From positions 1 through 5,432 of the forward strand of contig JAUXNZ010000001.1 of assembly GCA_030682595.1 (NCBI GenBank): 5,432 nucleotides of DNA, read 5' to 3'. The notes under the pieces were generated by a model. The model had not been told where the DNA came from, searched no databases, and saw nothing but the letters and a program-made list of their open reading frames with translations. Below are positions 1-5,432 of this stretch, piece by piece. This DNA comes from Rhodocyclaceae bacterium (lineage in GTDB: Bacteria > Pseudomonadota > Gammaproteobacteria > Burkholderiales > Rhodocyclaceae). The position numbers were made by a program, and so were the translations under genes. The stretch's first letter is position 1. Each line of letters starts with the position of its first letter.

Positions 1-75
1 CGCCGCGGCCTGCATGATCGGCCAGTCCGAATCCGAACCCATGACAATGCCGACCAGCGGGTGCGTGGTGGTCAT
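1..75 (-). CDS. purE: N5-carboxyaminoimidazole ribonucleotide mutase PurE, 5' part only
   Basis: Only the first 25 codons are in the window; the gene continues past position 1. The translation from the ATG at 75-73 contains PLVGIVMGSDSDWPIMQAAA. The GIVMGSDSDWP stretch is the conserved N-terminal loop of PurE, which binds the phosphate of the substrate. PurE interconverts N5-carboxy-AIR and CAIR in cytoplasmic de novo purine synthesis. The SDSDW form resembles the bacterial class I mutase, which normally works with the PurK synthetase; whether purK follows cannot be seen. The start is well placed: GGAGG lies 4 nt upstream, and the next ATG upstream (118-116) is out of frame. It lies 109 nt downstream of folD on the same strand, so it may share that operon or have its own promoter. 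The identification is firm despite the short fragment because the motif is so characteristic. Confidence 0.9.
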   Translation of the reverse strand, partial: MTTTHPLVGIVMGSDSDWPIMQAAA

Positions 76-79
76 AGTT

Positions 80-84
80 CCTCC
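80..84 (-). promoter_or_regulatory. Ribosome binding site of purE
   Basis: The minus strand reads GGAGGAACTATG here: a perfect five-base Shine-Dalgarno core with a 4-nt spacer to the ATG at 75. The spacer is slightly short but workable. It fixes the purE start. Confidence 0.75.
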
Positions 85-121
85 GCCGGGCCGCCCCAAG
101 GAGGACCAGCCAAAACATGGA

Positions 122-169
122 AGCCGTGAAGCGGCTGAACAATCGTCACCCCCTTCCTGATGAAGGGGG
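122..169 (-). terminator. Two hairpins in the folD-purE gap, possible weak terminator or attenuator
   Basis: The 109-nt gap between folD and purE holds two perfect inverted repeats. The larger (149-169) has an 8-bp stem, CCCCCTTC against GAAGGGGG, with a 5-nt loop. The smaller (122-136) has a 5-bp stem, AGCCG against CGGCT, with a 5-nt loop. Read on the minus strand, transcription from folD meets the 8-bp hairpin about 15 nt after the stop codon. Neither stem is followed by a good run of T on the minus strand (TGACGATTG after the first, TTCCATGTTTTGG after the second), so a classic intrinsic terminator is not supported. A processing site, a 3'-end stabiliser or a partial terminator are alternatives. 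No other feature is seen in this gap apart from the purE ribosome site. Confidence 0.3.
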
Positions 170-184
170 ATGAGGGGATGGGAG

Positions 185-1039
185 TCATTTAGCTGACCTC
201 TGGGCCGATTCGAGGGTGTTGGCGAGCAGCATGGTGATGGTCATCGGGCCGACGCCGCCGGGCACCGGGGTGATGAGTCCCGCGACTTCCTTGGCCGATT
301 CGAAATCGACGTCGCCGCAGAGCTTGCCTTCGGGGGTGCGATTGATGCCGACATCGATCACCGTCGCGCCGGGTTTGATCATGTCGCCCGTGATCATCTT
401 CGGCTGGCCGACCGCGGCGACCAGGATGTCGGCGCGGCGGGTGTGAAAGGCGAGGTCCCGGGTGCGCGAATGGCAGATCGTCACCGTGCAGCTTTCGGCC
501 AGGAGCAGCATCGCCATTGGCTTGCCGACGATGTTGCTGCGGCCGACGATGACGGCCTCGGCGCCCTTGAGGGGAACGTTCTCGGACGCCAGCATTTTCA
601 TCACGCCGTAGGGCGTGCAGGGAACGAAGCGTGGATTGCCCTGCATCAGCGCGCCGACGTTTTCGACATGGAAACCATCGACATCCTTCTCGGGAGAAAT
701 GGCTTCGAGCACCGCCTCGGCATCGAATTGCTTGGGCAGCGGCAGTTGCACCAGAATGCCATGCACGGCGGGGTCGGCGTTGAGCGCGGCGATCTTGCCG
801 AGCACGACCATCGGCTCGACATTGACCGGGTAGGTCTCCTTGATCGAACGGAAGCCGGCCTTTTCGCAGGCCGCGACCTTGTTCTTCACATAGACAGCCG
901 AGGCGGGGTCTTCGCCGACGAGGATCACCGCCAGGCAGGGCGTGATGCCCTGGGTGGCCTTGAGGGCGACGACCTTTTCCGCCAGTTCGGCGCGTACGGT
1001 TTCCGCCAGTGCCTTGCCATCGATGATTTTCGCTGTCAT
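185..1039 (-). CDS. folD: Bifunctional methylenetetrahydrofolate dehydrogenase / methenyltetrahydrofolate cyclohydrolase FolD
   Basis: FolD oxidises 5,10-methylene-THF with NADP+ and then hydrolyses methenyl-THF to 10-formyl-THF. This cytoplasmic one-carbon step feeds purine and formyl-methionine synthesis. The protein is 284 residues, the usual bacterial length. It shows YVKNK with Tyr50 and the catalytic Lys54, GILVQLPLP with Gln98, KDVDGFH with Asp121, the NADP-binding loop GRSNIVGKP at 166-174, and the C-terminal signature PGGVGPMT at 260-267. These positions match the numbering of the well-studied E. coli enzyme, which supports the chosen start. The frame is open upstream to 1153, but that extension is Arg/His-rich, lies inside iorB and lacks any family similarity. 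The ATG at 1039 overlaps the iorB stop as ATGA and has AGAGG 7 nt upstream, so translation is probably coupled to iorB. The stop is the TGA at 187-185. All key residues are present, so the enzyme should be active. Confidence 0.97.
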   Translation of the reverse strand: MTAKIIDGKALAETVRAELAEKVVALKATQGITPCLAVILVGEDPASAVYVKNKVAACEKAGFRSIKETYPVNVEPMVVLGKIAALNADPAVHGILVQLPLPKQFDAEAVLEAISPEKDVDGFHVENVGALMQGNPRFVPCTPYGVMKMLASENVPLKGAEAVIVGRSNIVGKPMAMLLLAESCTVTICHSRTRDLAFHTRRADILVAAVGQPKMITGDMIKPGATVIDVGINRTPEGKLCGDVDFESAKEVAGLITPVPGGVGPMTITMLLANTLESAQRSAK

Positions 1040-1656
1040 GTGGTTACCTCTTCCTTGGTGTGGGTGGCCGCGGCGGCACGGCCGGCGGCGAAGGCGCGGC
1101 GGTTCAGTTCGACGATGGCCGTGCCCTTTCTGGCGAAGCGCGCCTCGATGCAACGCAGCAACACGTCGGCGGAAAACGGCAGGTGATCGGCGATGGCGCC
1201 GAGCATGACGGTATTGCCCAGGCGCAGGTCGCCCAGATTGCTGGCGATGGTGGCGGCATCGAAACTCACGGTGCGGATGCCGGCGGCGCGCATGTCGCCG
1301 ATCGGATCCTTCGGGTAGTCGAAGAGGCCAATCTCGACCACTGGTGGCACCAGCCGCGAGTCATTCACCAGCGCCAGGCCGTCGGGGCGCAGATAGTGCG
1401 ACCAGCGCAGCGCCTCGGCCGCCTCGAAGCCGAGCAGTACATGCACGGTGCCCGGAGCGATCTGCGGCGAGAGCACTTTCGGGCCGAAGCGCAGGTGCGA
1501 GGTGACGCAGCCGCCGCGTTGGGCCATGCCGGCCACTTCGGTTTTCTTGGCGTCGTGGCCTTCGGCGATGGCCGCCTCGGCCAGAATTTCCGTGGCCGTC
1601 ATGACCCCCTGACCGCCGACGCCGATGACGAGGATGTTGGTTATTTCATTTTGCAT
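1036..1656 (-). CDS. iorB: Indolepyruvate ferredoxin oxidoreductase, beta subunit
   Basis: This is the small subunit of the two-subunit arylpyruvate:ferredoxin oxidoreductase (EC 1.2.7.8 family), belonging to the gamma-type domain family of 2-oxoacid:acceptor oxidoreductases. It is 206 residues, a normal length. The N-terminus ILVIGVGGQGVMTATEIL carries the glycine loop GVGGQGV at 12-18, which is typical of this domain. The stretch EVAGMAQRGGCVTSHLR (40-56) is the other hallmark; the MAQRGG segment is strongly conserved in IorB and related subunits. LGNTVMLGA (146-154) lies in the conserved C-terminal half. It has no ferredoxin cysteine clusters, as expected, since those sit in IorA. The ATG at 1656 was chosen because the family's first strand follows directly and GAGGA lies 7 nt upstream; the frame upstream of it is inside iorA and unlike the family. 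It follows iorA by 10 nt and overlaps folD by 4 nt. No signal peptide is seen, so it should be cytoplasmic with IorA. Confidence 0.94.
   Translation of the reverse strand: MQNEITNILVIGVGGQGVMTATEILAEAAIAEGHDAKKTEVAGMAQRGGCVTSHLRFGPKVLSPQIAPGTVHVLLGFEAAEALRWSHYLRPDGLALVNDSRLVPPVVEIGLFDYPKDPIGDMRAAGIRTVSFDAATIASNLGDLRLGNTVMLGAIADHLPFSADVLLRCIEARFARKGTAIVELNRRAFAAGRAAAATHTKEEVTT
1047..1051 (-). promoter_or_regulatory. Ribosome binding site of folD inside the iorB 3' end
   Basis: AGAGG on the minus strand lies 7 nt before the folD ATG at 1039 and inside the last codons of iorB. It decides the start at 1039 over the longer upstream reading frame, and together with the ATGA overlap it points to translational coupling. 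Confidence 0.65.
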
Positions 1657-1663
1657 AATTAGT

Positions 1664-1668
1664 TCCTC
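1664..1668 (-). promoter_or_regulatory. Ribosome binding site of iorB overlapping the iorA stop codon
   Basis: The minus strand reads TGAGGAACTAATTATG. The TGA is the iorA stop, and the GAGGA core shares two of its bases with that stop and lies 7 nt before the iorB ATG. A ribosome ending iorA would sit on the iorB start region, which favours balanced production of the two subunits. Confidence 0.7.
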
Positions 1669-3544
1669 AGACCGGGTGCAGCCTGGCCACGACGCGCGGC
1701 CCTTCGACCTGCATGATGGCGTCCGGCGCACAGGGCTGGAGACACATGCCACAGCCGGTGCAGGCGATCGGGTCGATGCGCACGAAGGCGAGTTCGACTT
1801 CCTTGCCGGACGGTTTCACCACCTTCTCGCGATGCGTGACATGAATCGCCGGGCAGCCGACATCGATGCAGTTGCCGCAGCCGGTGCATTTGTCTTCATC
1901 GACATGGTAGGCGCGCGCCGCCTTGAATTCGTCGGTGAGCACGCAGGGCCGGTAGGCGAGGATGACGGAGACCTCCGCGATCTTGGTTTCCTCGCGGATC
2001 ACTTTGAACAGCTTGGGCATCTCGTAGGGGTCGACCTCGCGCACCCGCTCGGGCTTGACTCCCAGGGCCTCGACCAGCTTGCGGAAGTCGATGCGCGGCG
2101 CCGGGTTGCCGCGAATGTCGAGGCCGTTGGCGGGGGTGTTCTGGCCGCCGGTCATGCCCACCGTGCCATTGTCGAGCAGCAGGAAGGTGATGTTGCTGTT
2201 GTTGTAGGTCGCGTCGAGCAGGCCCTGCATGCCCATGTGCATGAAGGTCGAGTCGCCCATCACGGCCAAAATCTTCTTGTCCTTGTCGGCCGCGCCGCGG
2301 CCCTTGTCCATGCCGTGCGCAACGGTCACGGCGGCGCCCATGCAGATCGTCGTGTCGAGCGCATTCCACGGGTGGCCGGCGCCGAGCGTGTAGCAGCCGA
2401 TGTCGCCGGCAACGATGATGTTCTTGAGCTGCGACAGGGTGTAGTAGATGCCCATGTGCGGGCAGGAGGCGCACAGCGTGGGTGGGCGCGGAAAAACCGC
2501 GGCCGCGGACGCGGGCCGTGCGGTCGGCGCCATGCCCTCGTCCAGCAGAAAGTCGATGGCGGGCTTGAGCACCTGCGGTGCGAGTTCGCCCAGCTTGGGC
2601 AGCAAATCCTTGCCGTGGCAATTGATGCCGGCGGACTTCAAGTCGGTTTCGACGACGGGTTCGACTTCCTCGACCACCACAAGACGATCGACCTGCGCGG
2701 CCAGTGCCCGCACCTTGTCGAGCGGCACCGGGTGGCTCATGCCGAGCTTGAGCACCGGCGCATCCGGAAAGGCTTCGCGCACATGCAGGTAGGCCGGCCC
2801 GCTGGTGACGAAGCCGACGCGGCGGTCGCTGCCGGGTTCGAGCACGTTCAGCGCCGACCGTTCGGATTCCGCGCGCAAGGTGATATCGCGCTGGAACATC
2901 ATGGGGATGCGCCGCTTCGCGTGCGTCGGCACCATTACCCAGCGTTCGGCGTTCTTGACGAAGCCGCTGGGTTCGTGATGCGCGCGCGCGCCGACCTGCG
3001 TGACACACTTGACGTGACAGGTGCGCGCCGTCATGCGCACGAACACCGGGATTTGATGCTTTTCGGAGAATTCGAAGCCAGCCAGCACCATGTCGTAGGA
3101 TTCCTGGGAATCGGCCGGCTCGAACATCGGCAGATGGGCGAAGCGGGCGTAGAAGCGCGAGTCCTGCTCGTTTTGCGAGGAGGCCATGCCGATGTCGTCG
3201 GCGACGACGATCACCATGCCGCCGACCGTGCCGGTCAAGGTCAGCGTCATCAGGGGGTCGGCGGCGACGTTGAGGCCGACGTGCTTCATCGCACAGAAAG
3301 AGCGCGCACCCATCATCGAGGCGCCCAGCGCGACCTCCATGGACACCTTTTCATTCACCGCCCATTCGGTATAAATGTCCGGGTAGGTGCACAGGGCTTC
3401 GAGAATCTCGGTCGAGGGCGTGCCGGGATAGGCGGCGGCAACCTTGCAGCCGGACTCCCACACGGCGCGGGCGACGGCTTCGTTGCCGGATAAAAGCAGC
3501 CGGGACTGGCTCGGCGCGGGGGCAAGTGCTGCTACTGCTGCCAT
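1667..3544 (-). CDS. iorA: Indolepyruvate ferredoxin oxidoreductase, alpha subunit
   Basis: This is the large catalytic subunit. It decarboxylates indolepyruvate, and in many members phenylpyruvate or hydroxyphenylpyruvate, using thiamine diphosphate, transfers the acyl group to CoA and reduces ferredoxin. The protein is 625 residues. In order: an Ala-rich leader (1-15); GNEAVARA (20-27) and YPGTPSTE (39-46) opening the pyrimidine-binding domain, with WAVNEKVSMEVA (61-72) holding the likely catalytic Glu65; a middle transketolase-C-like domain (about 240-330); a Pro/Ala linker near 338-357; RPPTLCASCPHMG (353-365); the diphosphate-binding domain with GDIGCYTLG (380-388) and GDSTF (430-434); and two C-terminal 4Fe-4S motifs, Cys553-556-559-564 and Cys595-598-601-605. 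The ATG at 3544 is preferred over one at 3607 because AGAGAG lies 7 nt upstream and the extra 21 residues show no family features. It heads the run iorA-iorB-folD. The first cluster has four residues before its last cysteine instead of three. Confidence 0.96.
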   Translation of the reverse strand: MAAVAALAPAPSQSRLLLSGNEAVARAVWESGCKVAAAYPGTPSTEILEALCTYPDIYTEWAVNEKVSMEVALGASMMGARSFCAMKHVGLNVAADPLMTLTLTGTVGGMVIVVADDIGMASSQNEQDSRFYARFAHLPMFEPADSQESYDMVLAGFEFSEKHQIPVFVRMTARTCHVKCVTQVGARAHHEPSGFVKNAERWVMVPTHAKRRIPMMFQRDITLRAESERSALNVLEPGSDRRVGFVTSGPAYLHVREAFPDAPVLKLGMSHPVPLDKVRALAAQVDRLVVVEEVEPVVETDLKSAGINCHGKDLLPKLGELAPQVLKPAIDFLLDEGMAPTARPASAAAVFPRPPTLCASCPHMGIYYTLSQLKNIIVAGDIGCYTLGAGHPWNALDTTICMGAAVTVAHGMDKGRGAADKDKKILAVMGDSTFMHMGMQGLLDATYNNSNITFLLLDNGTVGMTGGQNTPANGLDIRGNPAPRIDFRKLVEALGVKPERVREVDPYEMPKLFKVIREETKIAEVSVILAYRPCVLTDEFKAARAYHVDEDKCTGCGNCIDVGCPAIHVTHREKVVKPSGKEVELAFVRIDPIACTGCGMCLQPCAPDAIMQVEGPRVVARLHPV

Positions 3545-3689
3545 ATTTGGACTCTCTGCGTGTTGGGAAACGGGTTGACCCTGGCCCCCGATGCTGTCTG
3601 GCACCATGAAAGCCGGTAAAAGAGGTCGGATTGTCGCTTTTTTGGCCTGCGAGCGTCTACATGCAAAATCCGCAAAAGTCGGCGCTGGC

Positions 3690-3763
3690 GGGACGGCGTC
3701 AGCCGTCCAGCCGCCAACATGGGGACGGCGTCAGCCGTCTCGCCGCCAACATGGGGACGGCGT
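3690..3763. repeat. 32-bp tandem repeat, two full units and a truncated third, each with a hairpin
   Basis: Unit 1 (3690-3721) and unit 2 (3722-3753) match at 30 of 32 positions; the two differences are adjacent (3708-3709 CA against 3740-3741 TC). A third copy starts at 3754 with the same first ten bases, GGGACGGCGT, and then diverges. Each full unit contains GACGGC-GTCA-GCCGTC, a perfect 6-bp inverted repeat with a 4-nt loop, extended to 7 bp in unit 1 by flanking G and C. The rest of the unit is GCCGCCAACATG. The array could be a dispersed REP-like element, a minisatellite expanded by slippage, or a pair of operators for a dimeric regulator. The sequence alone does not decide between these. 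Confidence 0.85.
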
Positions 3764-3777
3764 GCCCCACAACGGGT

Positions 3778-3805
3778 TTGCCACCGGCAGGATTGCGCAT
3801 ACACT
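3778..3805 (+). promoter_or_regulatory. Candidate sigma-70-type promoter for the PEP-synthase-like gene
   Basis: TTGCCA (3778-3783) matches the -35 consensus TTGACA at five of six bases. TACACT (3800-3805) matches the -10 consensus TATAAT at four of six, with a 16-bp spacer. It ends 49 bp before the ATG at 3855, which is a reasonable leader length. The match is moderate and such matches can arise by chance, so this is a suggestion only. Confidence 0.35.
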
Positions 3806-3809
3806 TTGA

Positions 3810-3849
3810 CCAAGGCCAGGGTTGCTGGCCCCCGGCCTCCTTGGGTGAG
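3810..3849 (+). promoter_or_regulatory. Ribosome binding site of the PEP-synthase-like gene with a possible masking hairpin
   Basis: GGTGAG (3844-3849) lies 5 nt before the ATG at 3855 and is the best ribosome site available. CCAAGG at 3810-3815 can pair with CCTTGG at 3839-3844, and AGG at 3818-3820 with CCT at 3836-3838, leaving a 2-nt bulge. The right arm ends on the first G of the ribosome site, so folding could slow initiation. The 15-nt loop makes the structure modest in strength. Confidence 0.3.
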
Positions 3850-3854
3850 CAGGC

Positions 3855-5432
3855 ATGAACCACGAAAGATGCACCGCTGCCTTTCCCCGCGCAATCATTG
3901 CCGCGACGGGGAGGTTGTTGACTGTCCTCTTCCTCGCGTGGGCGTCGCTCGCTGCAGCCGCCGCGCCCCCCGACACCGCAGAGATGGCCCGTTGGCTCGC
4001 CGGGATGAAGGCCGACCCCCGAGGCCCCTTCGACGGGATTTTCTGGTTCTGCAAGGATGGTGCGGTGCTGCCCCCCGGTCCCTATGCCTGCGCGCCCCGT
4101 GGCGGCGGCATCCAGCACGGCAGGCTCGGCGAACGCGCCCGCGCGCTCCGGGAAGCCGGTTTCCTGGTGGGCAACGTGCTGGCCGCCGTCGATCCCGCGG
4201 CCCTGGCAGCCACGCCGGGGCAAGCGGCGCTGCAGGCCATCCTGCTGGAACGTTACCTCGTGGCGGCGGACAACGGCTGGATCCTGCGCCGGGCGCGCTA
4301 CTACCGGGGGGCCTTCCAGGTGGAAGACGAGATCGCCGCGGCAGAGGCAATTCTGGCCGCACTGGCCGCCCGCCAGCAGGGGGAGCGGGACTTTCTGCTG
4401 CTGCGCCAGGCGGCGCTGCTGCTGCCGCTGGCGCGCAATGGCGCGACGGTGACGCGGTCCCATGAGCTCTCCTCCAGCCTCGCCACCCTGGATGCCGGCT
4501 TCGCGTCGCTGCGCAACAAAATCCACTCGCAGCCGGACGCCGCCGACGCCGGACGGGTGCGGGCCTATGCCCGCCAGCAAAAGCGCGGTGAGCCCGAGTT
4601 CGAGCAGCTCGCCCAGGCCATCGAAGCGCTCTTCGCCATCCGCGACCTGAAGCAGCCGCTGCATGATCTGGCCGGGCGCCTCGACAAGCATTCCTTTGCC
4701 GGCCAGTTGCGGCGCTTTGCCCTCGAGCTTGAGGCCCCACTATCGCCCGCGCAGCGCTTCGCCACCAGCGCGGCGTTTCTGGCGGAGCTGCGCGCGGCCC
4801 TGCCGGAATTGCCGCCAAAGCTGCGCATGGCGGCGCTGCGGCTCAGTCTGGATGTCGAGGCCACAGCTTTCGCCACGGGTCGGGGGTTGCTCGCCGACCT
4901 GTCCCGGGCGCGCCCTGCGGAGCGGCTCGCCGTGCTGGGCAGTGCCGCCGAGGCCCTCTACGGCGTGGGCCTGCTCACCCCCCGGGAGCGTCTGGCGACG
5001 CGCGAGGCGCTCGACCGCCTGGCGGTGCCGAGCCTGCCCCTGGAGCGTTACCGCGCGGAACTCGGCTATCTGGCGCGGGTGCCCGCCTGGGCCGGGCGCG
5101 AGCTCGCCTTCCACTTCGCGGAGGCGGTGGCGCAGCTCGCCCGCATCGAACCCCTGGCATCCCAGTTCATACCCGACCGCCTGCGGGCAAGCCCGCTGCT
5201 GGTCTATTCGGCCTTGCTGGACGGTCTGCTGCAGGAGGCCAACAGCCTGGCCGGGATCGAGCACGAGATTTTCGGCCAGGCGGTTGGGGCAGGGTTGCGC
5301 GCCCTCAACCCGGGCCTGGCCCGGGGCATCCTGCGCCTGGAAGTTGCCAATCCCCAGCCGGATGGCATCTATCTGCTGCCTGAAACGACAGAGAGTCTTC
5401 CGCCCGTGGCCGGTATCCTCACTTTGGAGGCC
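3855..5432 (+). CDS. Exported PEP synthase / pyruvate phosphate dikinase-like protein, 3' end missing
   Basis: A continuous frame of 526 codons runs from the ATG at 3855 off the right edge without a stop. An in-frame TGA at 3846-3848 makes this ATG the first possible one, and GGTGAG precedes it. Residues 1-20 are a basic leader. Residues 21-37 (LLTVLFLAWASLAAAAA) form a hydrophobic stretch ending in small residues, so a signal peptide cut near 33-37 is likely. Residues 59-88, FDGIFWFCKDGAVLPPGPYA and then CAPRGGGIQHG, recall the N-terminus of secreted proteins annotated as PEP/pyruvate-binding domain proteins. About 150-500 is mostly helical-looking, Ala/Leu/Arg-rich sequence with no motif I can name. 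The visible end, YLLPETTESLPPVAGILTLE (506-525), resembles the start of the PEP-utilising mobile domain, whose catalytic His should follow just beyond the window. From recollection of the family, an ATP-grasp domain would come last, as in glucan water dikinase. Only two cysteines (66 and 79) remain after the leader. The substrate is unknown. The family assignment is from memory and moderately sure; the gene itself is very likely real. Confidence 0.8.
   Translation, partial: MNHERCTAAFPRAIIAATGRLLTVLFLAWASLAAAAAPPDTAEMARWLAGMKADPRGPFDGIFWFCKDGAVLPPGPYACAPRGGGIQHGRLGERARALREAGFLVGNVLAAVDPAALAATPGQAALQAILLERYLVAADNGWILRRARYYRGAFQVEDEIAAAEAILAALAARQQGERDFLLLRQAALLLPLARNGATVTRSHELSSSLATLDAGFASLRNKIHSQPDAADAGRVRAYARQQKRGEPEFEQLAQAIEALFAIRDLKQPLHDLAGRLDKHSFAGQLRRFALELEAPLSPAQRFATSAAFLAELRAALPELPPKLRMAALRLSLDVEATAFATGRGLLADLSRARPAERLAVLGSAAEALYGVGLLTPRERLATREALDRLAVPSLPLERYRAELGYLARVPAWAGRELAFHFAEAVAQLARIEPLASQFIPDRLRASPLLVYSALLDGLLQEANSLAGIEHEIFGQAVGAGLRALNPGLARGILRLEVANPQPDGIYLLPETTESLPPVAGILTLEA

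Larger units (their letters stand above)
3545..3854. other. Divergent intergenic region between iorA and the PEP-synthase-like gene
   Basis: This 310-bp stretch separates two divergently transcribed genes. Its left part (3545-3689) should carry the iorA promoter on the minus strand. I see only the weak AGAGAG ribosome site at 3552-3557 and no convincing -35/-10 pair. Two A/T-rich patches, a T run at 3638-3643 and GCAAAATCCGCAAAAG at 3663-3678, are the only low-G+C points. The middle (3690-3763) is a tandem repeat. The right part (3778-3854) holds a candidate promoter, a possible hairpin and the ribosome site GGTGAG (3844-3849) of the plus-strand gene. Short open frames across it are translations of the repeat and have no support as genes. 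Confidence 0.6.

Noticed and set aside
76..184. ZTP or tetrahydrofolate riboswitch upstream of purE
   Set aside because: These riboswitch classes are found near folate and purine genes, so I looked for their conserved cores, but neither strand of the gap shows them. The two hairpins here are simple stem-loops.
1040..1153. Upstream extension of folD
   Set aside because: The 38 extra residues are Arg/His-rich, lie inside iorB in another frame, and would shift the catalytic residues away from their usual numbering. The ATG at 1039 has its own ribosome site.
1625..3493. Open frame of 622 codons on the plus strand opposite iorA
   Set aside because: It is antisense to a gene with full family motifs, and its translation is rich in His, Arg, Asp, Gly and Val with no recognisable domain. 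Such mirror frames are common in G+C-rich coding DNA.
3545..3607. Longer iorA start at 3607
   Set aside because: There is no Shine-Dalgarno sequence before it and the 21 extra residues have no family character; the ATG at 3544 has AGAGAG at good spacing.
3690..3763. CRISPR array
   Set aside because: The units are directly adjacent with no unique spacers, only two are complete, and no cas gene is nearby.
3591..3858. Small plus-strand and minus-strand frames across the intergenic repeat
   Set aside because: Their proteins are simply the translated repeat units in different frames, with no conserved features or good ribosome sites.
3699..4818. Minus-strand open frames of 330 and 307 codons opposite the PEP-synthase-like gene
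   Set aside because: Both are Arg/Pro/Gly/Ala-rich shadows of the plus-strand frame, which has a signal peptide, a ribosome site and family similarity. They show no motif of their own.

Overview
The window is G+C-rich bacterial DNA with strongly G/C-biased third codon positions. Long open frames lie opposite real genes, as is usual at this composition. The gene content is a bacterial class I PurE and FolD, a two-gene indolepyruvate oxidoreductase, and an exported PEP-synthase-like protein. This suits a Gram-negative proteobacterium; a betaproteobacterium (Rhodocyclales-like) is my best guess, but that is inference and not proven by anything seen here.

Layout. Minus strand, in transcription order: iorA (3544 to 1667), a 10-nt gap, iorB (1656 to 1036), a 4-nt ATGA overlap, folD (1039 to 185), a 109-nt gap with two small hairpins, then the first 25 codons of purE (75 to 1, running off the left edge). 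Plus strand: after a 310-bp divergent intergenic region holding a 32-bp tandem repeat, a long open frame starts at 3855 and runs without a stop through the right edge (526 codons visible). It has a signal peptide and breaks off at what looks like the start of the phosphohistidine (PEP-utilising mobile) domain of a PEP synthase / pyruvate phosphate dikinase-like protein.

How the genes fit together. IorA and IorB form a thiamine-diphosphate, iron-sulfur 2-oxoacid oxidoreductase that turns arylpyruvates (the transamination products of aromatic amino acids) into aryl-acetyl-CoA and reduces ferredoxin. FolD makes 10-formyl-tetrahydrofolate, which purine synthesis consumes, and PurE is a purine biosynthesis enzyme, so folD and purE make metabolic sense side by side. 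Joining iorAB to folD by a stop/start overlap is less expected. The divergent gene is unrelated in pathway except that its family handles PEP and pyruvate. Its predicted export is the most puzzling feature of the window, because the family's chemistry needs ATP. I see no CRISPR array, tRNA, rRNA or insertion sequence.
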